Assembly (NCBI GenBank): GCA_963757125.1
Contig: CAVWQP010000004.1
Coordinates: 930,001 to 994,000 of the forward strand
Reading direction: 5' to 3'
Origin: CAVVSD01 sp963757125
GTDB taxonomy: Bacteria > Actinomycetota > Thermoleophilia > Solirubrobacterales > Solirubrobacteraceae
DNA length: 64,000 nucleotides
The position numbers and the translations under genes are program-made. The first letter of the stretch is position 1, and each line of letters starts with the position of its first letter. Below are positions 34,697-44,230 of the stretch, one piece after another. Below the pieces are notes generated by a model, which saw nothing but the letters and a program-made list of their open reading frames with translations, did no database searches and was not told the origin of the DNA.

Positions 34697-36071
34697 GGCG
34701 GCGCACGCGCACGACCGGGGCGAAGCCCGGGTCCGGCACGTTGGTCAGCGGGCTCGCCCCGTCCGCGAACCCGTAGCGGCGCAGCGTGTCGCGCCCGACG
34801 GTGAAGACGGCGACCCCGCGATCGCGCCGCCGCGCGCTGCGGGCGCCGACGGCGCTGCCAGGCGCATCGAGCATCCAGCGCGTGTCGGGCACGAGCCGGT
34901 AGTTGGGGAACGTGATCGGGCCGCACTCCATGCCCGCGCGCACCTGCGGCGTGGCGAGCAGCGCCTGGAGGTCGTCGTGCATCTGGCGGCCGAAGCGCAG
35001 CTCGTCGGCGAGCGTCGCGAAGCTGCCGAGCTTCACGACGAGGAAGACGGCGCCGACCACGAGGGCGCCGGCGGCGGCGGCGCCCCACGGCCTGCGTCGG
35101 CGGTCCCCCGCCGGCAGCAGGGTGAACCCCGCGACGGCGTAGCCGGCGAAGAGGCAGAGCGCGACGGCCGGGACGGTGAGGTAGCGGGGCAGGATCGACA
35201 GGCCCAGCACGCCGGTGCCGATGAACGCGAGCACGCCCGAGCCGAACATCGCCAGCGGGATCGCCATGGCCCGCCAGCCGAATCGCCGCACGGCGAGCAC
35301 CGCGCCGATGACCCCGGCGAGCGCCACCGGCGGCCTGGCGACGTCCGCGAGCTGCGTGACGAACAGCCGCGGCACCTTCGCGATCCCCCGCTCGCGGCCC
35401 AGGTCCTCGGCCAGCGAGCTCGTCGCGGTCACCGAGTGCAGCGGGTTGCCGGTGACGACGAAGTCGACGAGGCACCAGATCACCGGCGCGACGAGGACGA
35501 GCACCAGGCCCCGCACCCGCCGCCCGGTGTCCGCGGCGGGCCAGCGCCACAGCCACAGCAGGCCCGCGAGGATCCAGCCCTCCGGCCGCAGGAGCCCGGC
35601 GAACACGAGCAGCCCCGCTGCGCCACGCCTGCCCTCGGCCTCCCGGACGGCGGCCCACACGACGAGCGCCAGGAACGGCACGTCGACGTACGCCCGCACC
35701 GCGTACAGCAGGAACGCGAAGCTCGACCCGACGAAGACCGTGGACAGGAGCGCGGGCCAGACCCCGAAGAGCGCCAGGCCCAGCCGCCACGTCCCCCACA
35801 CGAGCGCGACGAGGCACAGCAGCGTCGTGAGGACGAGCAGGCGGTCCGCGTCCTCCCCGGCGAGCCCCACGAGCGCGGCGTACGCGACGTAGAGCGGGTG
35901 CTGCGTCGGGGCGGCGTAGGCCTCGAACGACGGCTTGAGCCCGTCGAGGATCTCCCGGCCCCAGACGAGGTGGTAGTAGGCGTCGTAGTTCGGATAGCTC
36001 GGGACGAGCAGCCACCACAGGACGGCGGCGGCGAGGAGACCGACGCCGACGAGCCGCTCCGCCCGTCTCAC
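34662..36071 (-). CDS. GT-C-like membrane glycosyltransferase
   Basis: A 469-residue membrane protein with about 10 hydrophobic segments and a soluble C-terminal tail. The first external loop has SYPNYDAYYHLVWGREILDGL, where the D-A-Y-Y-H pattern matches the catalytic acidic loop of GT-C enzymes of the ArnT/dolichol-phosphate-mannose mannosyltransferase (GT39-like) type. It probably transfers a sugar from a polyprenyl-phosphate donor outside the membrane. GTG 36071 shares GTGA with the stop of the ligase gene upstream. Confidence 0.72.
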   Translation of the reverse strand: MRRAERLVGVGLLAAAVLWWLLVPSYPNYDAYYHLVWGREILDGLKPSFEAYAAPTQHPLYVAYAALVGLAGEDADRLLVLTTLLCLVALVWGTWRLGLALFGVWPALLSTVFVGSSFAFLLYAVRAYVDVPFLALVVWAAVREAEGRRGAAGLLVFAGLLRPEGWILAGLLWLWRWPAADTGRRVRGLVLVLVAPVIWCLVDFVVTGNPLHSVTATSSLAEDLGRERGIAKVPRLFVTQLADVARPPVALAGVIGAVLAVRRFGWRAMAIPLAMFGSGVLAFIGTGVLGLSILPRYLTVPAVALCLFAGYAVAGFTLLPAGDRRRRPWGAAAAGALVVGAVFLVVKLGSFATLADELRFGRQMHDDLQALLATPQVRAGMECGPITFPNYRLVPDTRWMLDAPGSAVGARSARRRDRGVAVFTVGRDTLRRYGFADGASPLTNVPDPGFAPVVRVRRLSAYAACPDPR

Positions 36072-37579
36072 GGCTCCGCCGGGCGGACCGCCACCGCAGC
36101 CGCCAGGCCGGTCCCGAGTGCCAGCAGCGCCCACGTCAGCGGATCCTCCAGGAACGCCGCGTACAACAGCGTGTGCACGAGCAGCGCCGCGAAGGCGGCG
36201 GCCACCGCCACGCGCGCCGTCGTGAACTCGCCCGCCCGGCCGATCGCCGCGAACAGCCGCCAGAGCGCGGCCACGAGGAGCGCGACGTACGCGGCGAGGC
36301 CGATCGCGCCCTGCTCGGCGGCGACGGTCACCGGGATCGTGTGCGAGGCGTTCGTCGCGCGCTCGTCGGACGCGTTCTCCGCCCGGCGGTACTCGCGCCG
36401 GAACGATCCCGAGCCGAAGCCGCCGATCGGCCGCTCGGAGAACAGGCGCCCGCCGCCCGCGACGAGGTCGTAGCGGCCGCTCGTCGCGTCCTCCACGGAC
36501 TTGTCCGAGCCGAGGTCGAGCCGCAGCGCGCTCGGGGCGAGCAGCACGACTGCGATCCCGATGACGGCGACCACCCCGGTCGCCGCGAGCGCCCGCCCGA
36601 CGCCCCAGCGGAACGCGCCGACCACCGCGAGCCCGACCAGCAGGGCGACGAACGACGACTGGGAGAACGTCAGCACGAGCCCCGCCCACAGGACCGCGAG
36701 GACGACGGCGCCGACGAGCGCGGTGCGCGATCGCGACGTCCACGCCACCACCGCGGCGACGCCGATCATCACGACGATGAGGAAGCGTCCGTAGATGTTC
36801 GGGTCGAAGAAGAGCGAGTTGACCCGGAAGTAGGACTCGAACTGGTTCGAGTTGATGACCCGCGGGTTCAGGAGCAGGTGCTTCGTCGCGTACTCCCAGA
36901 AGCCGACGCCGACGAGCGCGAGCGCCAGGACGACGAGCACCCCGAGCGTCCAGGCGGCCAGGCGCGGCGTCCAGCGGACCCGCTCGAGCTGGACGAACAG
37001 GACGGCGAAGGGGACGTAGAAGAAGACGACCGGCTCCAGCGCCCGGTCCAGGTCGCTCGAGTACGTCGCCTGCGCCCCGTAGAGGAGGAGCACCGCGGCG
37101 AGTGCCCACTCCAGCGCGCCCGGCCTACGCTCCTCCGCGTCGGGGTCGCGCACCGCCCGGACGAGATACGCGACCGCGCCGGCTGCGACCACGAGGTACA
37201 GCGGCAGGAGCAGGTTGGCGGTGTCGCCGCCGACGTCGAGCGGGATGCGGAACGGCAGCGCCGCGGCGGCGAGCAGCGGCAGCAGCGCGGGCCGGCGGAC
37301 GAAGACCCACGCGACGGCGCCGACCGCCGCGAGCCCGATCACCACGAGCATCGCCGTCAGGCGCGGGTCGTCGCGCAGCGTCTGCACCTGATCGGTCGAC
37401 CAGACGTGCCCGAGCAGCACGGCGACGGCCAGGACGAGCGCCCCGAGCATCGCGGTGGCCCGCGCGACGGGCGTGCGCACGACGATCGCCGCGGCGGCGG
37501 CGAGGCTCGCGGCGACGACGCCGGCGGCGGACGCGGTCTCCCCCGCGCTCGCGGCTAGCGGAAGCGCAAGAGGGTCCAT
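36068..37579 (-). CDS. O-antigen ligase/polymerase-like membrane protein (Wzy_C/WaaL family)
   Basis: A 503-residue protein with about 12 membrane segments. The large external loop carries the Wzy_C/WaaL region: NSNQFESYFRVNSLFFDPNIYGRF, TFSQSSFVALLVGL, GRYDLVAGGGRLFSERPIGGFGSGSFR and NASHTIPVTVAAEQG, with the conserved Arg and His expected of that family. It would either polymerise repeat units or attach the glycan to its final acceptor; sequence does not separate these. It overlaps the preceding gene by 25 bases. Confidence 0.85.
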   Translation of the reverse strand: MDPLALPLAASAGETASAAGVVAASLAAAAAIVVRTPVARATAMLGALVLAVAVLLGHVWSTDQVQTLRDDPRLTAMLVVIGLAAVGAVAWVFVRRPALLPLLAAAALPFRIPLDVGGDTANLLLPLYLVVAAGAVAYLVRAVRDPDAEERRPGALEWALAAVLLLYGAQATYSSDLDRALEPVVFFYVPFAVLFVQLERVRWTPRLAAWTLGVLVVLALALVGVGFWEYATKHLLLNPRVINSNQFESYFRVNSLFFDPNIYGRFLIVVMIGVAAVVAWTSRSRTALVGAVVLAVLWAGLVLTFSQSSFVALLVGLAVVGAFRWGVGRALAATGVVAVIGIAVVLLAPSALRLDLGSDKSVEDATSGRYDLVAGGGRLFSERPIGGFGSGSFRREYRRAENASDERATNASHTIPVTVAAEQGAIGLAAYVALLVAALWRLFAAIGRAGEFTTARVAVAAAFAALLVHTLLYAAFLEDPLTWALLALGTGLAAAVAVRPAEP

Positions 37580-39351
37580 GTCCGCTTCAGGAGCGTCACG
37601 AGCTCCGGGTCGGTGCTGAGCCTGGCCGAGAAGTCGGGGACGCCGAGGCGCACGACGACGCCCTTCCCGAAGCGCGAGGCCACGAGGACGTCGTGCTGCG
37701 CGTCGGGGGTGGAGGCGACGGCCAGGATGCGCTCGTCGGCGCCGACCGAGCTCGTGGGCTCGTAGGCGTCGAAGGGCCCCAGCTGACCGTCGGTGCCGCG
37801 GAACAGGTCGATGCGGTCGACCGTGTTCGTCAGCGTCAGCCCTGGCGCCGCGGTGACGTTGCCGAGGCGTGCGCCGAAGAGGTCGCGCGGCGTCGGCTGG
37901 GTCGGCGACACGATGCGCGCCGGCGTCACGTCGACGGAGCGGCGCAGGCTGCCGGTCCCGGTCTGCAGCAGGCGCCCGCCGTCGCGCACCCAGGCGCGCA
38001 GCGACCGCTGGACGCCGCCGTCCATCCACCGGGTGTCGCCGGCGAGCACGACCCCGGTGTGGCCGCTCAGCTTCGGGCCCTGGCCGCGGGCGAGCGCGAC
38101 GTCGGTCGTGATGTCGTAGCGCAGCCCGGCACGGTCGATGGCGGCGAGCAGCGGTCCGACGTGGTCGGCGACGCCCTCGGGCAGCACGCCGCCCGCATAG
38201 GGCCGCGCCGTGCGCACCGGCAGGCCGTCCTCGAGCGTGTCCGGCCAGCCGTCGCCGTCGTCGTCGACCTCGTTGCGGCCCTGCCACGTCGTCACGGGCA
38301 GCACGACGAGCACGCGCTCCTGGCTGACGGACTGCACGGCGAAGGGAACCTGCACGGCGCGGTTGGCCGTGCGGACCTCGAAGAGGTACATGCCGGACTT
38401 GCCGCCCGGCGCCTGCAGGACGACGCGCGAGCGCGTGCCGGACCCGTTCGCGCGCGGGTCGCGCTCGCCCACGCGGCGCACCTCCCACGTGTAGCGCCGC
38501 CCGGCGGAGACGACGAGGAACTCGGCGTCGGCCGTCGCCTCGACCGGCGCCGTGGGCGGGCCGGCGGCGAGCGACATGATCTGCACGCCGCCCTTGCCGC
38601 CCAGGCGCCTGCCGTACGGCGGGTCGGGCGGGAGGGGGGACGGCGAGGTGCCGATGTTGCCCGCCTTGTCGCGCGAGCGGGCGGCCACGACGTAGGTGCC
38701 GGAGGGCAGGCTGCGCCCGTCCTCGCCCGTGCCGTCCCACGTCCAGGTCGTGTCGCCCGAGGGGACGCCGCGCTCGAGCACGAGCTGCGGGGTCTGCGTG
38801 TCGGTCCGGTAGACGAGCACGCCGGCGTCGCGGCCGGGCACGAACAGGCGCACGCGCATGGGCTCGCCGCGGCGGTTGGGGAACGTCTCGGGGCTCGGGA
38901 CGGTCGAGGCCACCGGCCCGATCGACATCACGCGGGGCTTCGGCGGCGTCACGTCCTTCACGACGGCGTCGGGCAGCGTGACGGTGCGCCCCTCGCGGCG
39001 CAGCGCGACCCGGTAGCGGTAGCTGCCGTCCTTCACCTCGCGCCCCTCGTCGTCGCGGCCGTCCCAGGCGAGCGACAGGCGGCGGTAGGCCTTGAGCGCG
39101 CGGCCGTCGGCGAGGCGGCGCACCCGGTCGCCGTCGCTCGCCACGACGTCGACGGTGACGTCGTCGTCCTTCTTGATCGTGAAGGAGACGCGGGCGCGGT
39201 CCTTGCGCCCGTCGGAGTTCGGCGAGAAGAGCGGGGTCGCGAGGATCGCGTTCACCGGCGGCGGTGTGCGCTTGAGGCGCTGGGTGGCGAAGAACGCCCC
39301 GAACGTCGCGATCACGAGCGCGGCGAACGTGAGCCGGGCCAGGAGCGTCAC
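37555..39351 (-). CDS. Membrane-anchored protein with FlgD-like Ig domains
   Basis: A 598-residue protein with one N-terminal membrane helix (about residues 3-25) and a large extracytoplasmic part. It contains two FlgD-like/FN3-type beta-sandwiches (FSPNSDGRKDRARVSFTIKK, SLAWDGRDDEGREVKDGSYRYRV; then TTWTWDGTGEDGRSLPSGTYVV), each ending in the W-D/N-G-x-D/E pattern. The second half (EVDDDGDGWPDTLEDG, LLAAIDRAGLRYDITTDVAL, GVVLAGDTRWMDGGVQRSLRAWVRDGG) resembles glutamine-amidotransferase-like or DUF4350-like folds that carry no clear catalytic triad. Coupled by overlaps to the ligase and the histidine phosphatase genes; probably surface or assembly related. Confidence 0.65.
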   Translation of the reverse strand: MTLLARLTFAALVIATFGAFFATQRLKRTPPPVNAILATPLFSPNSDGRKDRARVSFTIKKDDDVTVDVVASDGDRVRRLADGRALKAYRRLSLAWDGRDDEGREVKDGSYRYRVALRREGRTVTLPDAVVKDVTPPKPRVMSIGPVASTVPSPETFPNRRGEPMRVRLFVPGRDAGVLVYRTDTQTPQLVLERGVPSGDTTWTWDGTGEDGRSLPSGTYVVAARSRDKAGNIGTSPSPLPPDPPYGRRLGGKGGVQIMSLAAGPPTAPVEATADAEFLVVSAGRRYTWEVRRVGERDPRANGSGTRSRVVLQAPGGKSGMYLFEVRTANRAVQVPFAVQSVSQERVLVVLPVTTWQGRNEVDDDGDGWPDTLEDGLPVRTARPYAGGVLPEGVADHVGPLLAAIDRAGLRYDITTDVALARGQGPKLSGHTGVVLAGDTRWMDGGVQRSLRAWVRDGGRLLQTGTGSLRRSVDVTPARIVSPTQPTPRDLFGARLGNVTAAPGLTLTNTVDRIDLFRGTDGQLGPFDAYEPTSSVGADERILAVASTPDAQHDVLVASRFGKGVVVRLGVPDFSARLSTDPELVTLLKRTWTLLRFR

Positions 39352-39890
39352 AGCCGGTGCACCGACCCGTTGGCGACGACCGGCATGCCCGGCGGCTCGC
39401 CCAGCAGCACGCGGCGGGCCTCGCGGATCACGCCGCCGTGGCAGACGACGAGCACGGGGCGCTGCGCGGCGCGACCGATCTCCTCGATCGCCGCCGCGAC
39501 CCGCTCGCCCTGCTCCTCCAGCGACTCGCCTCCGGGGAAGCGGAACGCCGGCGAGCCCGACCGCCACTCGGCGTACAGCCCGGGCTCGTCGGTCTCGAGG
39601 TCGTCGTACGTGCGCCCGGCCCAGTCGCCGACGTCGACCTCCATGAGGCGCGGGTCCAGCCGCGGCTGCAGCCCCAGCTCCCTGCCGGCGATCGTCGCCG
39701 TCTCGTGCGCGCGCAGCAGCGGGCTGCTCCACAGCTCCCGGATGCCCGCGCCGGCGAGCTCCTCGCCCAGCGCCAGCGCCTGCGCGCGGCCGAGCTCGTT
39801 GAGCGGCGGATCACGGTGGCCCTGGAAGCGCCTCGCGGCGTTGTCGTCGGTCTCCCCGTGGCGGGCGAGGAGGACGCCGTCGATGCTCAT
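39348..39890 (-). CDS. Histidine phosphatase family protein (phosphoglycerate mutase-like)
   Basis: A 180-residue enzyme with the branch-1 signature LLARHGETDDNAARRFQGH (catalytic His in RHGE), the second conserved block ELWSSPLLRAHETA, MEVDVGDWAGR, and the second catalytic histidine in VVCHGGVIR. It removes phosphate from a small molecule, possibly a sugar phosphate or a cobalamin/ribazole-type substrate; context hints at sugar phosphates. The stop overlaps the downstream start in GTGA, so it is translated with the FlgD-like protein. Confidence 0.88.
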   Translation of the reverse strand: MSIDGVLLARHGETDDNAARRFQGHRDPPLNELGRAQALALGEELAGAGIRELWSSPLLRAHETATIAGRELGLQPRLDPRLMEVDVGDWAGRTYDDLETDEPGLYAEWRSGSPAFRFPGGESLEEQGERVAAAIEEIGRAAQRPVLVVCHGGVIREARRVLLGEPPGMPVVANGSVHRL

Positions 39891-39904
39891 CGGCGGGCTG
39901 GCCG

Positions 39905-41122
39905 CTAGTCCGAGGCCTTGTCGGCCCCGATGACCACGATCACCGCGTTGCTGCCGGCCTGGGCGACAAGGTCCTGGGGCATGGGCTGGATCTGGCTGCT
40001 GGGTACGTCGAGGAGCTTGCCGATCTCCTTCGCCGCGGCGTCCGCGCCGCTCTTGTACCCGATGAGCGTCTGCGGCCGGGACGTGCTGTTGTCGACGGCG
40101 GCCTGGTAGCCGGTGCTCTGCAGGCGGTCGGCGACCTGTCGCGCGAGGCCGTTGACCCCGGTGGCGTTGAGCACGATCACCGGGGTGTCGGCGCGGTCGA
40201 TGCGGGCCTGTCGGGTGCTCTGCGTCCGCCCGGGCTCCGAGGTCGTCGTGCGCGCCACCGTGTCGGCCACCTGGTTGGGCGGCGGCGGGGTGTCGCTCCC
40301 GCCCAGCGTGAGGATGAGCACGACGACGACGGCGGCGACCACGAGCGCGGCGCCGCCGAGGACGCCGAGCGTCCGCCGCGAGGGCGTGCGGCTGGGCTCG
40401 GTGCCGTCGCGCGGGGGGAGCGTGCGCGAGGGCGGGCCGCCGCGCAGCGAGCGCGTCGCGGGTGCCGGCTCGGGCTCTGGGTCGGCGACAGGCTCCGACG
40501 TGGCCGCGGCCGGCGCGACCGGCGGCGGCGACGTCGGGGGCGGGCGGCCGGGGACGCGGGGGCCGGGGACACCGGGGGGCGTGCCCGTGACGCCGTTCGT
40601 GCCCGCGGGGGTCGCGGTCTCGGGCGGCGCGTCGCCGTCCTCGGGCTTCGTGGTCTCGGCGGTGCCCGCGGCGGCGGCGGGCGCCGTCGCGGCGCCGGGC
40701 GCGCCCGCGGCGGGCACGGGGACCGGCAGGCCGGGGACGGGAACCGGCACGGGGGGCTTGGCGTCGGCGGGCGTCGCTGCCGGAGTCCCCGGCACGGCGG
40801 GCTTGGCCGCGCCGGGCGCGGCCACGGGGGACGCGGGCGACACGTTCCCGGTCGCCGCCTGGGCGGCCGCCGTCTGGGGCGCCGCGCCGACGGTCGTCCG
40901 GCGCGAGGCGTCGGCGGCGACGCGCGCCTCGAGCTCGGCGGCGCGCTCCGGCGCGCGGCCGGCCCATTCGCGCAGCCGCTTCACCTCTCGCGCCTGCGCG
41001 AAGTAGAGCAGCGAGAGCACGGCGAGCCCCACGATCGCGGCCAGGCCGGCGTACGCGCCGTACTTCTCGATCTGATGGTTGACCGAGATCGCAGCGATGG
41101 CCCAGGTCATGGAGGGGGCCAT
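39905..41122 (-). CDS. LytR_C-domain membrane protein with Pro/Ala-rich linker
   Basis: A 405-residue protein. A hydrophobic segment at about 22-42 is followed by a short charged helix, about 200 residues of Pro/Ala/Gly/Thr-rich low-complexity linker, a second membrane segment (about 250-275) and a C-terminal LytR_C domain (TPVIVLNATGVNGLARQVADRL, NSTSRPQTLIGYKSGADAAAKEIGKLL). LytR_C domains accompany cell-wall glycopolymer attachment proteins, though the LCP catalytic domain itself is absent. It follows the dehydratase gene by one base and precedes the phosphatase gene, so a role in attaching the polymer is inferred. Confidence 0.75.
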   Translation of the reverse strand: MAPSMTWAIAAISVNHQIEKYGAYAGLAAIVGLAVLSLLYFAQAREVKRLREWAGRAPERAAELEARVAADASRRTTVGAAPQTAAAQAATGNVSPASPVAAPGAAKPAVPGTPAATPADAKPPVPVPVPGLPVPVPAAGAPGAATAPAAAAGTAETTKPEDGDAPPETATPAGTNGVTGTPPGVPGPRVPGRPPPTSPPPVAPAAATSEPVADPEPEPAPATRSLRGGPPSRTLPPRDGTEPSRTPSRRTLGVLGGAALVVAAVVVVLILTLGGSDTPPPPNQVADTVARTTTSEPGRTQSTRQARIDRADTPVIVLNATGVNGLARQVADRLQSTGYQAAVDNSTSRPQTLIGYKSGADAAAKEIGKLLDVPSSQIQPMPQDLVAQAGSNAVIVVIGADKASD

Positions 41123-41123
41123 G

Positions 41124-43073
41124 CTAGATGGTCGTCTCGACGCCGCTGGGCCCGGCAGCCGGCAGGTCGGCTGCGGGGACCGGGCCGAGCTCGGCGACCT
41201 TCGCCGCCAGTGCCGCCGCGTCGCCCTCCAGCACGAGGAGCCCGATCTCGGCGAACGCCTCGTCCACGAACGTCGGCGAGAGCGGCGGGCGCTCGGCGCG
41301 CAGGATGCGCTCGGCGGGGGTCGGCTGGGGGCGCTCGTCGGGGTTGAAGAGCTGCTCGTGCAGCTTCTCGCCCGGTCGCCGGCCGATGACCTCGATCTCG
41401 ATGTCCTTGCCCGGCACGAGCCCCGAGAGCTCGATCATCGCCGTGGCGAGGTCGCGGATGTTCACCGGCTCGCCCATGTCGAGCACGAACACCTCGCCGC
41501 CGTCGCCCAGCGAGCCGGCCCGGATGATGAGCTGGACGGCCTCCGGGATCGTCATGAAGAAGCGCGTCATGCGGTCGTCGGTCACCGTCACCGGGCCGCC
41601 CCGCGCAATCTGGCGGCGGAAGATCGGGACGACGGATCCGGAGGAGCCGAGGACGTTGCCGAAGCGCACGCTGACGTACTTCGTTGCCGGGAACCGAACG
41701 TCCTCTGCGGCGATCGCCCATTCCGCGAGGGCCTTCGAGGCGCCCATGACCGTCGCGGGCGCCACCGCCTTGTCCGTGGAGACCAGCACGAACGCCCGCG
41801 TGCCACGGTCGCCGGCGACGCGCGCGACCACGCGGGTGGCGATCGCGTTGTTGCGCACCGCCTCCACCGGGTTGGCCTCCATGAGGCCCACGTGCTTGTA
41901 CGCCGCCGCGTGGAAGACGATCGTCGGGCGGTGCTCGGCGAACACCTCGCGCATCCGCTCCTCCTCCTTGCAGTCCGCGAGGACGGCGGCGAGGGCGGTC
42001 GGGTGCACGTGGCGGTCCTCCAGCAGCTCGCGCTGGATGGCGAAGAGGTTGTCCTCCGCGTGGTCGAGGCAGATGAGCCGCCGCGGCCCGACGCGCGAGA
42101 TCTGGCGGCACAGCTCCGCGCCGATCGAGCCGCCCGCGCCGGTGACGAGCACGATCTCGTTCGTCAGGTAGGAGCCGACGCGGTCGAGCTCCATGCGGAC
42201 CGGCTCGCGGCCGAGCACGTCCTCGACCTGCACGTCGCGGACCTGGCGGACGTAGCGGCCCTCGTTCTGCAGCAGCTCGAAGACGGTCGGGAGCGTGCGG
42301 ACGGGGATCCCGCGGTCGCGGCAGGCGCGGACCACGCGGGCGCGGACGGTGCCCGACGCCGACGGGATGGCCATGGTGACCTCGTCGGGCTCGGCCTCGT
42401 CGAGGATCCGCGGCAGCGCGTCGGTCGCGCCGAGCACCTGCACGCCGTCGATCCGCAGCCGGGCCTTGAGCGGGTCGTCGTCCACGAAGCCGACCGGGCG
42501 CAGCCCGAGGCCCGGGTTGCGCTGGATCTCGCGCAGGACGAGGCGCCCGCCGTTGCCGGCCCCGACGATGAGGACGCCGCGCGCGTCCTTGCGCGCACGG
42601 AAGCCGCGCAGCGTGCGCTCGTGCATCGCGCGGAAGATGAAGCGCACCCCGCCGAGCAGGACGAGCGTGATGAGGAAGAACCCGACGATGACGCCCGCCG
42701 GAGCCGTCACGCCGACATCGCCGACGCCCGACGTCTGCGACACGGGCTTGACGAGCGCGATGTAGCCGCCGAGCAGCAGCGTGGCGACGAGGACGCCCTC
42801 GCCGATCTTCACGAAGTCGCGCTGGCCCACGTAGCGCCACTGACGCTGGTAGAAGCCGAAGAGGGTGAAGACGACCAGGCTCATCGCGACGAGCGGCCCG
42901 ACCGTCGCCTCGAGGAGCTCCTGGTAGCGCTCGGGGACCCCGCCTGCGAGATCGCCGAAGCGCAGCCGGTAGGCGAGGAAGTAGGCAAGGGCGACCAGCA
43001 CCCCGTCGACCACGAGCTGCGGGAGCGAGTGGCGGTGCAACGGGAAGGCCGCGGACTTCAGCCGCCGGCGCAT
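41124..43073 (-). CDS. Membrane-bound nucleotide-sugar dehydratase/epimerase (CapD/PglF/WbpM type)
   Basis: A 649-residue protein with four N-terminal membrane segments (to about 150), a CoA-binding-like Rossmann domain (GVLIVGAGNGGRLVLREIQ) and an SDR catalytic domain (VLVTGAGGSIGAELCRQI, FHAAAYKHVGLMEANPVEAV, VSTDKAVAPATVMGASKALAE). The usual SDR tyrosine is replaced by methionine in M-G-A-S-K, as in the PglF/FlaA1 UDP-GlcNAc dehydratases. It should make a 4-keto-6-deoxy sugar, which the DegT aminotransferase encoded upstream could aminate. ATG 43073 follows TACAAT by seven bases, the clearest leaderless start here. Confidence 0.9.
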   Translation of the reverse strand: MRRRLKSAAFPLHRHSLPQLVVDGVLVALAYFLAYRLRFGDLAGGVPERYQELLEATVGPLVAMSLVVFTLFGFYQRQWRYVGQRDFVKIGEGVLVATLLLGGYIALVKPVSQTSGVGDVGVTAPAGVIVGFFLITLVLLGGVRFIFRAMHERTLRGFRARKDARGVLIVGAGNGGRLVLREIQRNPGLGLRPVGFVDDDPLKARLRIDGVQVLGATDALPRILDEAEPDEVTMAIPSASGTVRARVVRACRDRGIPVRTLPTVFELLQNEGRYVRQVRDVQVEDVLGREPVRMELDRVGSYLTNEIVLVTGAGGSIGAELCRQISRVGPRRLICLDHAEDNLFAIQRELLEDRHVHPTALAAVLADCKEEERMREVFAEHRPTIVFHAAAYKHVGLMEANPVEAVRNNAIATRVVARVAGDRGTRAFVLVSTDKAVAPATVMGASKALAEWAIAAEDVRFPATKYVSVRFGNVLGSSGSVVPIFRRQIARGGPVTVTDDRMTRFFMTIPEAVQLIIRAGSLGDGGEVFVLDMGEPVNIRDLATAMIELSGLVPGKDIEIEVIGRRPGEKLHEQLFNPDERPQPTPAERILRAERPPLSPTFVDEAFAEIGLLVLEGDAAALAAKVAELGPVPAADLPAAGPSGVETTI

Positions 43074-43112
43074 CCGCGGGATTGTAGGAGCAAGCGCGGA
43101 TCCGCCGGTTTC

Positions 43113-44198
43113 TCAGCCCCCGGCTGCCGACACGGCGGCGACCACCTCGCCCACCTGCGCCTCGGTGAGCGCCGGCCCCATCGGCAGCGCGAGATGGGTC
43201 CGCGCGGCCTCCTCGGTCCCGGGCAGGACCGCGTCGCGCCCGAGGGCGGCGAGCGCCGGCTGGCGGTGCGCGGGCACGGAGTAGTACGTCCGCGCGCCGA
43301 TGTCCGCCGAGCGCAGCGCGGAGGCCAGCTCCTCGGGACGCTGGTGGCGCACGACGTAGAGGTTCCAGGCCGGGTCGGCGCCGTCGGCCGGGACCGGCAG
43401 GCGCACGTGGTCGCCGAGCCCGGCGGCGGCGTACGCGCGCCCCGCGGCGCGGCGCCCCTCGCACCACGCGTGCACGTGCGGCAGCTGCACGCGCAGGGCG
43501 GCGGCCTGCAGCTCGTCGAGGCGGCTGTTGTAGCCGACGTCCGTGAAGGTCTCCTTGTCCGGCGACCCGTGGAAGCGCAACGTGCGCACGCGCTCGGCCA
43601 GCGCGGCGTCGTCGGTCGCGATCGCGCCGCCGTCGCCCAGGCCGCCGAGGTTCTTCGACGGGTAGAAGGAGAAGGTCGCGATCGTGCCCAGCCCGCCTGT
43701 CAGCTCGCCGCGCAGCCGCGAGCCGGTCGCCTGCGCGGCGTCCTCCAGCACGGGGACGCCGAGCGCCTCGACCTCCGCGACGGGCGCGACGTTGCCGAAC
43801 AGGTGCACGAGGATCACGGCCTTCGTGCGGGGCGTGAGGACAGCCCGCACGGCGTCGGGCGTCGCGACGAACGTCGCCGGGTCGACGTCGCAGAACACGG
43901 GGGTCGCGCCGGTCGGCGGGATCGCCTCCGCGCTCGCGTAGAACGTGAACGACGGCACGACGACCTCGTCGCCCGGTCCGACGCCCATCGCCCGCAGCGC
44001 GATCGTGATCGCCTCCGTGCCGTTCGCGACGCCCACGACGTGCTCGGTGCCGAGCCAGGCGGCGAACTCGCGCTCGAACGCCTCGACCTCCGGCCCGAGG
44101 ATGTAGCGGCCGTCGTCGAGCACCCGTTCGAGCGCGGCGGCGAGCTCGCCGCGCAGGGGCGCGCGCGGGGTCTGGGGGTCGAACAAGCGGACGGCCAC
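43113..44198 (-). CDS. DegT/DnrJ/EryC1-family sugar aminotransferase
   Basis: A 361-residue PLP enzyme. Seen: GPEVEAFEREFAAWLGTEHVVGVANGTEAI, GDEVVVPSFTFYASAEA, VLEDAAQATGSRLRG with the cofactor aspartate, FSFYPSKNLGGLGDGGAI with the Schiff-base lysine, and YNSRLDELQAAALRVQLP. It would transfer an amino group to a keto-sugar nucleotide such as the product of the neighbouring CapD/PglF-type enzyme, giving an amino-deoxy sugar for the polysaccharide. GTG 44198 was chosen because the sequence before it is Arg-rich with no ribosome site. It is divergent from dedA over 32 bases. Confidence 0.9.
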   Translation of the reverse strand: MAVRLFDPQTPRAPLRGELAAALERVLDDGRYILGPEVEAFEREFAAWLGTEHVVGVANGTEAITIALRAMGVGPGDEVVVPSFTFYASAEAIPPTGATPVFCDVDPATFVATPDAVRAVLTPRTKAVILVHLFGNVAPVAEVEALGVPVLEDAAQATGSRLRGELTGGLGTIATFSFYPSKNLGGLGDGGAIATDDAALAERVRTLRFHGSPDKETFTDVGYNSRLDELQAAALRVQLPHVHAWCEGRRAAGRAYAAAGLGDHVRLPVPADGADPAWNLYVVRHQRPEELASALRSADIGARTYYSVPAHRQPALAALGRDAVLPGTEEAARTHLALPMGPALTEAQVGEVVAAVSAAGG

Positions 44199-44230
44199 GG
44201 CGCCTCGGCACGGTACCCTGCGCCGTCCCT

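Noticed and set aside
36068..39351. Series of 4-25 base overlaps considered as evidence of gene fusion or frameshift
   Set aside because: Each protein has a complete domain set and its own start; overlaps of the ATGA/GTGA type are the norm throughout this window.
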